Shown here piece by piece: positions 18,272 to 27,747 of a DNA stretch of 64,000 nt. Location of the stretch: assembly GCF_007746795.1 (NCBI RefSeq), contig NZ_CP036343.1, positions 4,873,357 to 4,937,356 on the forward strand, written 5' to 3'. The notes beneath the pieces were generated by a model, which saw nothing but the letters and a program-made list of their open reading frames with translations, made no database searches and had not been told where the DNA came from. The number at the start of each line of letters is the position of its first letter. Within the stretch, counting starts at the first letter, position 1. Source of the stretch: Gimesia algae (GTDB lineage Bacteria; Planctomycetota; Planctomycetia; Planctomycetales; Planctomycetaceae). The position numbers and the translations under genes were made by a program.

Positions 18272-18973
18272 ATGGGATTCTTGAAACGATTCTTGAAGAC
18301 GACTTATCGAGATAATGCCGCGGGCAAAGCGCGCAGCAGCTTCGAGAGTCTCTCAGAAGACCAGTTAGAAACACATTTGAGAATTGCAAAGTACGGCAAC
18401 TTTATGCTGACTGATGCAATTCGACCTTCTTACGATCTGGAAGTCGTCCCTCAGGCTGGCTATCGTCATGATATCTACACCGACAAAGAAACCGGGATTA
18501 AAATTCCCGTCCTGATGGCTTCTGCTTCTCGGGAAATTCTATTTGATCTCTTTATCGATCTGTTGGATCCGCTGGGGTATGAAGTGGATGTTGTGCTGGA
18601 AACCAGCCACGACGGTGCCAATAACCAGCATCAGGACCTGTATCGCGAGCACATGGATCTGCCTGTTCTGAAAAGTACACTTTACGATTACGAAGATCTG
18701 CTCCTGAATGACGGCTGTGCAGGAATTGCTGTTTTGAACCCGCAGATCCCTCTGGAAGTTCAGTTCGATGAACACAAACTACTGATTATGTATGGCCAGG
18801 GAATTGAACAGTTCGAACAGACGCTGGAGGAATATGGGATCCCCCATATTAACGATCTGAAATTCATAACAGAAGCAGAGCATGTGCACTCATCCAGTGA
18901 TGAATCCATTGAAGAACTGGAGCAGTTGAAGTACCGCCTGGGGATCGAATTCGAACATTCAGATTCGATCTGA
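18272..18973 (+). CDS. Conserved-looking protein of unknown function
   Basis: A 233-residue protein without signal peptide or membrane segment, so probably cytoplasmic. I do not recognise a family. The ATG at 18272 follows GAGGGGGAAAG by about ten bases. The sequence is acidic and of mixed alpha/beta character, for example IPVLMASASREILFDLFIDLL followed by GYEVDVVLETSHDG. It ends in an acidic tail (EEL, EQLK, EFEHSDS). The short N-terminus MGFLKRFLKTTYR is basic and amphipathic and could contact membrane or nucleic acid. It is preceded by a long non-coding spacer with dyads and is convergent with the FG-GAP gene 25 bases away. Confidence 0.7.
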   Translation: MGFLKRFLKTTYRDNAAGKARSSFESLSEDQLETHLRIAKYGNFMLTDAIRPSYDLEVVPQAGYRHDIYTDKETGIKIPVLMASASREILFDLFIDLLDPLGYEVDVVLETSHDGANNQHQDLYREHMDLPVLKSTLYDYEDLLLNDGCAGIAVLNPQIPLEVQFDEHKLLIMYGQGIEQFEQTLEEYGIPHINDLKFITEAEHVHSSSDESIEELEQLKYRLGIEFEHSDSI

Positions 18974-18998
18974 ATCCCAGTTCACTTCTACAGTCAAC

Positions 18999-21905
18999 TC
19001 ATTCGAAGATCCGTTTGACAACCGGTGTCGTCTGCCCTTCAATCAGTTGTATTTCCTGATCAATGGCAATCCCCTCGAACACCTGCTTCAGTCCTGAAGG
19101 CCAGCTGACTTCAAGCCGCACATCAGCCGTGCGTTCTCCTGTCCCCAAAAAAAGATTACGTTGATTACGAGCCTGATAACCATCGCCGGCAGTCAACTGC
19201 CGAAACAGTGTCTGATCTTTTGCCTTCAAACGCACTGTCGTACCAATGGCGTCGCGACTGGATTTTGTTCCTGTCAGAGTTACGACGAGCCGATGCCCGT
19301 GTGGTTCTGTCGTATTTTTGAGTAACGCCACAGGTTGATCCAGACTGGTCACCACCGCCTCTTCCCGGCCATCTCGATTCCAGTCGACACGAGCCAGCCC
19401 CCTTCCCAGCCGTTTCTGCTTAAAAAAGGAACCCATTCCAGGTGTCTGTAATTGAAGAAAAACTCCCTTACCCCGATTCAGCATCAACTGCGGCTGCATC
19501 TGCCAGGGTACATCTTCTGCCGACAGATCTTCGACATGCCCGTTAACGATCAGCAGATCCAGCAGGCCATCCAGGTCAGCATCCAGAAATTGTGTTCCGA
19601 ATCCAAGTTGATAGCGCGTCGTATCGGACAATTTCGCAGACTGTGTTTCATCAATGAAAGCGTCAGGCGCCATCTGGCGGTACAGGGTGTTTGTTTCCCG
19701 GTAATAGTTGGTTACATAGAAATCCAGCAGCCCATCCGCATCGGCGTCTCCTGCCGCAATCCCCATACAGGCTTCTGTTCGCCCCTGCGCATTCAAAGCC
19801 AGGCCCGACAGCAGCGCCTCTTCCTGAAACGTTGTCTTTCGTGTCCCCTGATTCACCATAAAAAAATTGGCAACCGCATCGTTGGCGATGAACAGATCAG
19901 GAAACCCGTTTCCTTTCAGATCAGCAACAATGATCCCCAGCCCTTTTCCTTGTGCGACCTGAATGCCAGAGGATGAGGTAATATTTTCGAACTGACCGTT
20001 ATTCAAATTCTCAAATAGCTGATCCTGTGCTCCCGGAAAATTTAATGGCATACAGGACCGCTCTGAGCCATCTGCATTTTGACAGACACGGTCAAAGACA
20101 TCGTCTGCCGTAAGATAGTTGACGGCGTAGATCTCCGGCCCACCATCGCCGTTCAAATCGGCGATCAGACAACTGGTTGTCCAGTCTCTGTCTGATCCCT
20201 GTGCCTGATCTGATTTAGAATACGTCCCGTCTCCATTATTCAGATACAACTGATTTAACCCGATATTGCCAACGTAGATATCATCAAAGCCATCATTATT
20301 CAGATCACCGATTGTGACTCCCTGACTGAATTGGTTTTCGAAGATACCCGTTGAACTGGTCACATCACGAAATGTACCATTTCCCTGATTCGTAAACAGG
20401 CGATCATAATATTGTTTCTGCTCTCCGTTCACAGGCCAGGAGGTCCCCTGTGTCAGATAGATATCCGGCCAGCCATCCGCGTTAAAATCCAGAATGCCAA
20501 CTCCTCCTCCGGTGAATTCATACATTTTATAAGCGGTATCAGGCCAGGCATGACCATTAAAATATTGAAATGAAATCCCCGCAGCTTCAGCAACTTCCTC
20601 AAACGAGATGGAAGAGACCACTTGGACATCTATACGCTGATTCAACTTCCCTGGCGTGTTCCCGCCTGAGACTGTTTTCTGCTGGGGAAGCTGAAAATAT
20701 GAGACGGGATTCCTGTCTGCAATCATTCTGGTGAGCGACAAGTTTGCCAACACAGGTTTAATTTCACTTTCTGTTGCCTGTGCCCATGCCAGTTGCGGAT
20801 CAAGCAGTCGTGACGCCCGACTCCAGCCATACGCTTCCCAGAGTAACCCCAATTCTTTCGCCAGCACAACCAGTTGCTTCGCGGCCTGAAGATCTTTATC
20901 GCCATAGACCACTTTGACGAGGCCTTCATACTCCTGCAGTTTCTTCGCGTATTCCAGCAGGAATTTTGCGTTTTCGTTTTCTGTCTGAAACAGCAGTTGC
21001 CCCAGTTGATAACAGGAAGTTGAATTTGTCGAATCCCTTTTGAGTGCTTCTGCAAAACAAAGGATGGCTGAATCACGTTGTCCCTGCTGCTGGTACCACT
21101 GTCCTTCGATACTCCAGATATCAGGATGCTTACGAACGTGATCTGATAACGATTCCTGCCATTTCTTGAAGCGACGTTCATCACCTTTCTGTAACAGGAT
21201 CTGCCCCAGTAATACCTGCGCCTGGCTGAGTTCAGGTTGAGTCGAAACCAGTTGCAACAACCGTTTTTCCGCCGCCGTATATTCCTGTCTGTCGATTTCC
21301 AGCCGTCCCTGTACAAGTTGGACCAGTGGATCATCTGGTGCCGCTGCTGCATACTCGGAAATCAACTGTGGATTCTCCAGAGACCGATCACTCATCGCCA
21401 GCAGATAGAGAACCAGAGGATCAATCCGGTCCTGCTGCAGCAGTTTGAGTCTGACGGGAATCGCTTCCCAGGAACGCGCGGTCAGTCCATAGAGATAGGA
21501 CAGTCTCTCGAGTACCAGGGGATCATCGGGAAACGACTTTTGCGCACGTAGAAATTCATCTTGTGATTTTGACAGTTGATTCAACTGAAACAGATACAGT
21601 TCGCCGGAACGGATTCTGGCCTTCAATGCTTCCCGACTGCCATTATCGGGAACATGCTCATAATACTGAATGGCTTCCACCGGATTGCGTTCTTTAATTG
21701 CAATCTCTGCGCCCAGCATTGCCGCCGGAACCTGATGAGATGGAGAATCGAGCAGTTGATCAACAAACTGTTTCGCTTCCTCGAATTTCTCCATTCGAAA
21801 TGCATAAGAAGCCCGTTGAAAGACTGCGTCCGGGTCCTGCTCCAGCAGTCCTGAAAAATAAACGGCGACCCCCACTGCCAGGAATATCACACCGATCCAG
21901 ATCAC
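18999..21905 (-). CDS. TPR + FG-GAP/VCBS + ASPIC/UnbV (CRTAC) exported protein
   Basis: A 968-residue protein starting at a GTG (21905) with AGGA nine bases upstream; no ATG lies in frame before a stop at 21978-21980. A membrane anchor or uncleaved signal (WIGVIFLAVGVAVYFSG) comes first. Tetratricopeptide-like helices follow (about 25-390, e.g. SYQLGQLLFQTENENAKFL). Then comes a beta-propeller of FG-GAP/VCBS repeats with Ca2+-binding DxNxDG loops (LDFNADGWPDIYLTQG, GDLNNDGFDDIYVGN, ADLNGDGGPEIYAVN). The C-terminus is an ASPIC/UnbV domain (about 870-955, LTAGDGYQARNQRNLFLGTG, then VSWPSGLKQVF). Such proteins are abundant in planctomycetes and probably bind partners or glycans on the cell surface or in the periplasm. 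No enzymatic motif is seen. Confidence 0.88.
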   Translation of the reverse strand: MIWIGVIFLAVGVAVYFSGLLEQDPDAVFQRASYAFRMEKFEEAKQFVDQLLDSPSHQVPAAMLGAEIAIKERNPVEAIQYYEHVPDNGSREALKARIRSGELYLFQLNQLSKSQDEFLRAQKSFPDDPLVLERLSYLYGLTARSWEAIPVRLKLLQQDRIDPLVLYLLAMSDRSLENPQLISEYAAAAPDDPLVQLVQGRLEIDRQEYTAAEKRLLQLVSTQPELSQAQVLLGQILLQKGDERRFKKWQESLSDHVRKHPDIWSIEGQWYQQQGQRDSAILCFAEALKRDSTNSTSCYQLGQLLFQTENENAKFLLEYAKKLQEYEGLVKVVYGDKDLQAAKQLVVLAKELGLLWEAYGWSRASRLLDPQLAWAQATESEIKPVLANLSLTRMIADRNPVSYFQLPQQKTVSGGNTPGKLNQRIDVQVVSSISFEEVAEAAGISFQYFNGHAWPDTAYKMYEFTGGGVGILDFNADGWPDIYLTQGTSWPVNGEQKQYYDRLFTNQGNGTFRDVTSSTGIFENQFSQGVTIGDLNNDGFDDIYVGNIGLNQLYLNNGDGTYSKSDQAQGSDRDWTTSCLIADLNGDGGPEIYAVNYLTADDVFDRVCQNADGSERSCMPLNFPGAQDQLFENLNNGQFENITSSSGIQVAQGKGLGIIVADLKGNGFPDLFIANDAVANFFMVNQGTRKTTFQEEALLSGLALNAQGRTEACMGIAAGDADADGLLDFYVTNYYRETNTLYRQMAPDAFIDETQSAKLSDTTRYQLGFGTQFLDADLDGLLDLLIVNGHVEDLSAEDVPWQMQPQLMLNRGKGVFLQLQTPGMGSFFKQKRLGRGLARVDWNRDGREEAVVTSLDQPVALLKNTTEPHGHRLVVTLTGTKSSRDAIGTTVRLKAKDQTLFRQLTAGDGYQARNQRNLFLGTGERTADVRLEVSWPSGLKQVFEGIAIDQEIQLIEGQTTPVVKRIFE

Positions 21906-22097
21906 ACGTACTAACGTCCTGATACTTTCACTCCGAAAAAGAATGATTCCATCCTGCGAGAGCCGAAACGGGATGCCTCAATTAAACTGCCTCTGACAGA
22001 ATGCCACTTCCTTCAGTATAAAGTTGAGTACTCGACGCTCTCTTACACGCCGCCTGCCACAAATTGTATTACACGGCACGACCAGATAAGCGAGTCT

Positions 22098-25000
22098 TTA
22101 CACAGTCACATTTTCCTTGGATTCAATCTCAACCTCACTGGGAGCAGCAGACTGCTTTGCCTGTTTCAATGTGCTGGGTCGTAACAAATTCAGCCCCCAT
22201 GCTTTGGCGTCCATCGTCAGACTGAACAGCGTGGGAACCAGAATCAGTGTAAACAAAGTAGACACGATTAATCCTCCCAGCACCACACTTCCCAGCCCAC
22301 GATAGAGTTCACTTCCGGAACCGGGAAACAATACCAGTGGCAACAGCCCCAACACAGTTGTGGTCGTCGTCATAAAGATCGGACGAATTCGAGTCCGGAT
22401 ACTTTCCAGAATCGCTTCCCGGGGAGTCATACCATCATCGTTAATATGATTCAGAGACTGGTGGATAATCAGAATCGGATTATTCACTACAGTTCCGATC
22501 AGGATCACAAAGCCCAGCATGGTGAGCACATCCAGTGTCTGGAGCATAAAGAGATTCAAAATACTGAGCCCTAGAATTCCACCGACCGCGCCGAGGGGCA
22601 CACTGAAAATAATAACCAGCGGATACAGCCACGACTCGAACAATGCCGCCATCAACAGGTAGGTAATCATCAACGCCAGCAGTACATTAAACTGCAAAGC
22701 CGCCCAGGTATCGCGCAGCTTGTCTGCTGTACCGGAAAGCATAATCCGGTAACCGCCGTCTAGTTGACCACTGTCCCGCATGGGCTGTACGATTTTGTCC
22801 TGGATCTGCTGCATCGCATCTTCCAGCGCCATCGCTTCAGGAGGTGAGACTTCAATCGTAATCGCCCGCTGGCGTTCACGATGATTCACCTGTTCTGGCC
22901 CGCTGGCAATCTCGATATTTGCCAAAGCTTCCAGGGGAACGAGTTGACCAATGGGAGTCGCGACTGATATGGCTTTTACGTCTTGGGTGTTCTGAATATG
23001 ACGCGATTCTCCGACAATCGATAAGTCAATTTTATCGCCCCCCAAATAATAATCACCGGCAAAAGCGCCGTCGATTAAAGCATTAGCCATATAACCCAGG
23101 TCGGCACTGCTCACGCCCATTTCGGCTGCCTGCACCAGTTTTGGTTTAATATGCACTTCAGGGCTGGAAAGGTCCAGACTGGGTACAGGACGCACCTGAG
23201 CATCGGGGATGATCCCCTCAAGGATTACTTTTTCCTTATCCCGAATCCCCTTGACTTTAACCAGAATCTGAGTTCCCATTCCGACCAGTTTTTCAAGGTC
23301 AGGACCAATGATTTCCACTTCCACAGTTCGTCCACCAGTCAGCCCCTGTTCGAACAGACTTGACTGTTTCGCCACGGCAAATGTTCCTTCAAGCTTTGCT
23401 CCAGCCTGCTGGATAAGTGGAATCAATTCACCCACACGCTGTGAATCATGCGCACGAATCCCCATGAAGACCATACGTCCCCGGGCCACGAAAAAGAAAT
23501 CGCCAATCACGGGATAATCCAGATTTTTAGCTTCTTCACTTTCCGGGTTCATAATATCCCAGTAAGGGCGTAGATCAGATTCAACCGCTTCACCAAGCTC
23601 CATCAGTTGGTTCATATTATATCCAGGGGGGGGGAGTAGAATGCAGAATATCAGATTGCGGTTCCCTGTCGGTAGATACTCAACTTTCGGCCAAAGTTGC
23701 CAGCTGATACCGAAGGCAGCACCTACCAGAATACCTGTCACCACCAGTCGTCGCAGCAGCCCCTGCTGAATCCAGTGATTGGTACCAACCACTAATTTTA
23801 CGAACAGAGCGCCCGCCGATTCAATCGGACCGATGATCAACCTGTGGAGTGTACCTTGCCGTCGAGATTCTTCCGGCTCTGGATGATCAACCACGCGCAT
23901 ATCTTCGATATCTTGACCTTCCCGCTTGTGTAACAGGCGGGCCGAAGCGGTCGAGATCAAGGTCATGGAGACCAGCAGCGACAGTCCAACTGCGGCACTG
24001 ATCGCCAACGCAATATCCTGAAACAGCTGACCTGCTTCTTCCTGGATGAAGACGACTGGTAAAAAGACGGCAATCGTCGTCAGGGTCGAGGCCAGAACTG
24101 CACCCCAGACTTCCTGGGTCCCTTTGATCGCTGCCCGGAAGGGTGATTCGCCCAGCGAATAACGACGGAAGATATTTTCCAGAACTACCACCGCATTGTC
24201 AACAAGCATCCCGACAGCGAATGCCAGACCAGCCAGACTGATCACATTTAACGAACGTCCCATCAACCCCAGAATGAGAAATGTCCCGATGATACTGGTC
24301 GGAATCGCCAGGCCCACCACCACTGCCCCGCGAGCAAACCAGAAGCCGGCACCTATGATTAACGCCAGACAAACAGCGAAAAACCAGGGGGAGATATACA
24401 CCGCTGCAATTGCAGTGAGGATAATAAACGGCACCACGATCAGCGTGCGAATTCCCAGATGCAAGAATGACATCAATACGATCATGGTCAGGGCGCCACC
24501 GATAAAGATATTGTTCTTTACCAGGTCGATCGAAGAATAGATATAATCTGTTTCATCATAAACCTGAACCAGCTGCAGCCCCCGCGGCTTGAGAATATTT
24601 TCATCAATATCTTCTGCGGCTTCCCGTAACCCGTCCATGATCTCCAGAACGTTGGCACCCGTTTCTCGGATACAATTCACCGCGATGCTCGATTCACCAA
24701 AACGCCGTACCAGGCCATCCGGTTTTTTGTACCCCAGTTTGACTTCCGCTACATCTCTGACATAAACCGGTGCGCTATCACGAATGGCCAGCAGTTGATT
24801 TTCGACTTCTTCTTTATTACGAAACTGCCCCAGTGTTCGCACGACCCAACGTCGTTTCCCTTCCCAGAAATCGCCGGCGGAGGTGTCTGCATTTTGACCA
24901 CGGAGTACTCGACGTACATCCGCGATCGTCAACTGACGTGCCGCAAGTTGTTCCGAATCGACGACGACCTGCAACTCATCTTCCAGTCCTCCCAGCACAT

Positions 25001-25685
25001 TTGACTGGGAAACCCCAGCAACGCGTTCAAAGCGGGCTTCGATTTCATCTTCTGCAAAACGCCGTAATTTGGTGACTTCAATATCTTCTTTGGGCAGAAT
25101 CTCTCCGCGGACATCGGGATACTCATCCGACAACAGACGGAGACGCAACATCGCCAGTCCGGGATTGGGGGTGTTGCGAATTATCTCCAGACGATCTTTC
25201 AATTCGGGATGTTTTTCTGCAAACGCGATAATTTTATCTTCGGACGGGAGACGACTGCTGAGAATAAACCAGGCAATCGGTCGATCCGCGGCATTGGCTG
25301 TGCTGATAATCGGCTGATCGGCATCTTCCGGATATTCTGGAACCTGCTGCAGGCGCGAGTTTACCTTGAGCAGCGCTTCATCCATATTGGTACCCACCAG
25401 AAATTCCAGCGTGATGGTCCCTTTGGAGTCTGCGCTTTCGGAACTCAACTTGGTTATACCTTCCACACTCTTCAGTTGCTCTTCCTGCTCCAGAACAATT
25501 TCGCGCTCGACCTCCTGCGGACTGGCACCTGGCCAGCGTGTTTCAACAGTAATTGTAGGACGCTGAACCTCGGGGGTTAATTGCATCGGCATCCGGATCA
25601 GCGCAACCAGACCAAACAGCACCGTTAACAATACACCTACGGTCACCTTAACCGGATTATGGATAATGGCAGTAATCAGATTCAT
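22098..25685 (-). CDS. RND efflux pump inner-membrane transporter
   Basis: A 1195-residue resistance-nodulation-division transporter. It has twelve predicted membrane helices in two repeats, each preceded by a large periplasmic loop. The first repeat has VETRWPGASPQEVEREI near the N-terminus and the helix-4 segment GLAFAVGMLVDNAVVVLENI, whose Asp carries protons in this superfamily. The second ends with TTTVLGLLPLVLFPGSGSELYRGLG. It is about 150 residues longer than AcrB, partly from an inserted loop in the first periplasmic region. It probably exports hydrophobic compounds with the adaptor encoded 12 bases upstream. No outer-membrane TolC-type gene lies in this operon. ATG 25685 follows ACGAGGAACC. 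Confidence 0.93.
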   Translation of the reverse strand: MNLITAIIHNPVKVTVGVLLTVLFGLVALIRMPMQLTPEVQRPTITVETRWPGASPQEVEREIVLEQEEQLKSVEGITKLSSESADSKGTITLEFLVGTNMDEALLKVNSRLQQVPEYPEDADQPIISTANAADRPIAWFILSSRLPSEDKIIAFAEKHPELKDRLEIIRNTPNPGLAMLRLRLLSDEYPDVRGEILPKEDIEVTKLRRFAEDEIEARFERVAGVSQSNVLGGLEDELQVVVDSEQLAARQLTIADVRRVLRGQNADTSAGDFWEGKRRWVVRTLGQFRNKEEVENQLLAIRDSAPVYVRDVAEVKLGYKKPDGLVRRFGESSIAVNCIRETGANVLEIMDGLREAAEDIDENILKPRGLQLVQVYDETDYIYSSIDLVKNNIFIGGALTMIVLMSFLHLGIRTLIVVPFIILTAIAAVYISPWFFAVCLALIIGAGFWFARGAVVVGLAIPTSIIGTFLILGLMGRSLNVISLAGLAFAVGMLVDNAVVVLENIFRRYSLGESPFRAAIKGTQEVWGAVLASTLTTIAVFLPVVFIQEEAGQLFQDIALAISAAVGLSLLVSMTLISTASARLLHKREGQDIEDMRVVDHPEPEESRRQGTLHRLIIGPIESAGALFVKLVVGTNHWIQQGLLRRLVVTGILVGAAFGISWQLWPKVEYLPTGNRNLIFCILLPPPGYNMNQLMELGEAVESDLRPYWDIMNPESEEAKNLDYPVIGDFFFVARGRMVFMGIRAHDSQRVGELIPLIQQAGAKLEGTFAVAKQSSLFEQGLTGGRTVEVEIIGPDLEKLVGMGTQILVKVKGIRDKEKVILEGIIPDAQVRPVPSLDLSSPEVHIKPKLVQAAEMGVSSADLGYMANALIDGAFAGDYYLGGDKIDLSIVGESRHIQNTQDVKAISVATPIGQLVPLEALANIEIASGPEQVNHRERQRAITIEVSPPEAMALEDAMQQIQDKIVQPMRDSGQLDGGYRIMLSGTADKLRDTWAALQFNVLLALMITYLLMAALFESWLYPLVIIFSVPLGAVGGILGLSILNLFMLQTLDVLTMLGFVILIGTVVNNPILIIHQSLNHINDDGMTPREAILESIRTRIRPIFMTTTTTVLGLLPLVLFPGSGSELYRGLGSVVLGGLIVSTLFTLILVPTLFSLTMDAKAWGLNLLRPSTLKQAKQSAAPSEVEIESKENVTV

Positions 25686-25697
25686 GATGGTTCCTCG

Positions 25698-26993
25698 TTA
25701 CCCTTTTGTATTGATGGCTTTGGCCTTGGGTTCCGCGTCGGGAGCCAGGATTTCCGATACAATAACATCCTGACCAGGTCGTAGACGCTCATTCCCACGG
25801 ATGACAACCTGTTGCCCTGGCATCAGATCTCCTTTTACCTGAATCAGCCGCCCCTCTGACACCCCCACCTGGACCGGAACAACACGGGCTTTCCCCTGCT
25901 TCTGTTCCCCTTTCTCATGATCCACAACATAAATCATCGGGGAAGGCCCCCCCAGTACCAATGCATCCTTGGAAACCAGCAATGCCGACTGCTTCGGCCC
26001 CGTAGGCAGTACTGCCCGGGCCAGCATTCCTGATTTCAACAGGGGACCATCCTTTGTAATCGTATTTTTGACTCGAACTTTGACAGGAAACGTCCGGGCA
26101 CGGACATCTGCCTGTGGAACAATCAGTGCCACTTCGCCCGTAAAGACCTGATCAGGAATGGCAGGAATTTCCACTCTGACTTCCATACCCAAGCGGACAT
26201 GAGGAATATGGTTTTCGAGTACCTGCACGTTGATATCCACCTGATCCAAAGCGATGACTTCGGCAACAAGTTCTCCGGAATTGACCCACTGACCGACTTC
26301 CGTGTGTTCGGCAACGACATAACCATTGAAGGGAGTGATGATCGTATGCTTGACCACCTTGCTTTCGAGTTCGTCAACAAGTGCTTGCTGGATTGCAACA
26401 CGGGCACGTGCCTGGTCAATTTTCTCTTTTCGGGGCCCCTCGACGGCCAGTTGATAAGCGGCCTGCGCTTCTTCATACAATTCATCAGCACGAATGGATT
26501 CAGAGACGACAGACTGAATATCATCGTCGTTGACGGCTTTGCGGGCGTAGAGAGATTCCAGTCGCTTGCGGCGTTTGGTCTGGTACTCACTTTCCGCTCG
26601 GGCCGCCATCATCAGTGCTTTGGCACGCTTAATTTCATCTGGACGCGACCCGTTCTCCAGCTCTTCCAACTCATGTTGGCGCAGTTTCAGCTCAGCTTTT
26701 TCTGCATCCACTTCAAGATTGATTGTATTAGTCAACAGTTGGGCCAGCGGCTGTTTTGCTTTGACGTAATCTCCTTCATTGACAGGAAACTCCGCTACAC
26801 GTCCGCCGACCGCGCTGCCGATCACACTCCGTTTGATAGGATGGACCGTGCCGACAAAGGTCTGCCCCGCAGCGACATCCTTTTGAACAATCTCTGCCAC
26901 AGCGACAGGAGCAGGCCCCCGTTGTGCCTGAAGTGGTTTTACTGCCATGACCGTCATGCAAATCACTACAGCAAGACTGGTTGCTATTCTCAT
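25698..26993 (-). CDS. RND periplasmic adaptor (membrane-fusion protein)
   Basis: About 431 residues. A signal peptide (MRIATSLAVVICMTVMAVKPLQAQ) leads into a lipoyl-type half (VGTVHPIKRSVIGSAVGGRVAEFPVNEGDYVKA), a long alpha-helical hairpin (about 95-225, rich in Glu, Ala, Arg and Lys), the second lipoyl half (IITPFNGYVVAEHTEVGQWV) and beta-barrel domains. This is the HlyD/AcrA order. ATG 26993 is chosen because GAGGAA lies just upstream; a TTG 12 bases earlier is the only alternative. It bridges the RND pump to an outer-membrane channel. It lies between the MarR regulator and the pump on the same strand, so the three form one operon controlled from the promoter near 27570. Confidence 0.92.
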   Translation of the reverse strand: MRIATSLAVVICMTVMAVKPLQAQRGPAPVAVAEIVQKDVAAGQTFVGTVHPIKRSVIGSAVGGRVAEFPVNEGDYVKAKQPLAQLLTNTINLEVDAEKAELKLRQHELEELENGSRPDEIKRAKALMMAARAESEYQTKRRKRLESLYARKAVNDDDIQSVVSESIRADELYEEAQAAYQLAVEGPRKEKIDQARARVAIQQALVDELESKVVKHTIITPFNGYVVAEHTEVGQWVNSGELVAEVIALDQVDINVQVLENHIPHVRLGMEVRVEIPAIPDQVFTGEVALIVPQADVRARTFPVKVRVKNTITKDGPLLKSGMLARAVLPTGPKQSALLVSKDALVLGGPSPMIYVVDHEKGEQKQGKARVVPVQVGVSEGRLIQVKGDLMPGQQVVIRGNERLRPGQDVIVSEILAPDAEPKAKAINTKG

Positions 26994-27053
26994 TTGATTC
27001 CTCAACGTTTTATCAAGTTTGTTGAATCTGCCTGAAGGAAGAATTTTTGTGTT

Positions 27054-27509
27054 TCAGGAACTTTCAAGTTCGGTTACCTGGGCTCCCAGGTTTTCCTGGA
27101 CCTGGGCCAGTAATGATTTCAGTGTCTGTACCTGTTCGGGAGTCATGCCATCGGTTGCTTTCTTCCTGAGACGCTTTAGACAGGCCACCATCTTTGTCCA
27201 GACAGGTCTTGCTTCCGGTAGAACATTGATCACCTTGCGACGGCGGTCAGTTGGATCATTTTCGCGTTTGATCCATTCATCGCGTTCCATTCGATCCAGA
27301 ATGCGCACGAGTGTGGGAGGTTCAATCATCATCCGGTCTGCCAGCTCAACCTGGGAAAGAGGACCTGAATAAACCAGCCAGCCAATCACCTGAAACTGAC
27401 GGAATGTGATTCCATAGGGAATTAATTCCTGATTCAATGCACCATGATAGAAGTGCGAGGTCATGGTGATCCAGTATCCTACACTTTCTTCAAAGTCATA
27501 TTGCAGCAT
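27054..27509 (-). CDS. MarR-family transcriptional regulator of the efflux operon
   Basis: A 151-residue winged-helix regulator. The ATG at 27509 has AAGGAG at the ideal distance; an upstream in-frame ATG at 27545 lies inside the operator palindrome and lacks a ribosome site. The HTH region reads YGITFRQFQVIGWLVYSGPLSQVELADRMMIEPPTLVRILDRMERDEWIKRENDPTDRRRKVINVLPEA, here shortened: key parts are SQVELADRM, TLVRILDRME and the wing DPTDRRRK. It should bind the 7-1-7 palindrome 35-50 bases upstream, repress itself and the two pump genes, and release DNA on binding a small molecule. The effector is unknown. Confidence 0.93.
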   Translation of the reverse strand: MLQYDFEESVGYWITMTSHFYHGALNQELIPYGITFRQFQVIGWLVYSGPLSQVELADRMMIEPPTLVRILDRMERDEWIKRENDPTDRRRKVINVLPEARPVWTKMVACLKRLRKKATDGMTPEQVQTLKSLLAQVQENLGAQVTELESS

Positions 27510-27543
27510 CAGTCTCTCCTTGTGAAACGAGAACACCGGATTC

Positions 27544-27566
27544 ATTAGCCTGGCTAATCATTAGCC
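27544..27566. promoter_or_regulatory. MarR operator palindrome
   Basis: ATTAGCC-T-GGCTAAT (27544-27558) is a perfect 15-bp dyad, with a third half-site ATTAGCC at 27560-27566. It sits just downstream of the -10 element of the marR promoter, where a bound dimer would block transcription start. Position and symmetry fit autoregulation by the MarR protein encoded immediately downstream. Confidence 0.75.
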
Positions 27567-27568
27567 CT

Positions 27569-27598
27569 GTTATACTAATGAAATCAACCCTGTGACAA
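27569..27598 (-). promoter_or_regulatory. Sigma-70-type promoter of the marR-adaptor-RND operon
   Basis: Read on the minus strand: TTGTCA (27598-27593), an 18-base spacer, then TATAAC (27574-27569). The predicted start falls near 27562, inside the operator cluster, about 50 bases before the marR ATG. Five of six bases match consensus in each box. Confidence 0.6.
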
Positions 27599-27747
27599 GA
27601 CCTGATTTCGCGATCTATCCCGCTTTGATGCTTTTATTTAAGCAGCCAGAGGAGATCTAGCGATTTTTCGATAGAGATTTCCAGATTCTTGCTGGAACTA
27701 GCAACCCTGAACAAAGAATGATGCCAAAAAACAACAGGAACCAAGGT

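Noticed and set aside
18130..18315. Short frame overlapping the start of the unknown gene at 18272
   Set aside because: No Shine-Dalgarno site, no recognisable product, and it conflicts with the better supported start at 18272.
26199..27035. Long plus-strand open frame of 278 codons opposite the RND adaptor
   Set aside because: It lies wholly opposite a clear HlyD-type protein, has no ribosome site, and its translation has no recognisable motif. It is a reading-frame shadow.
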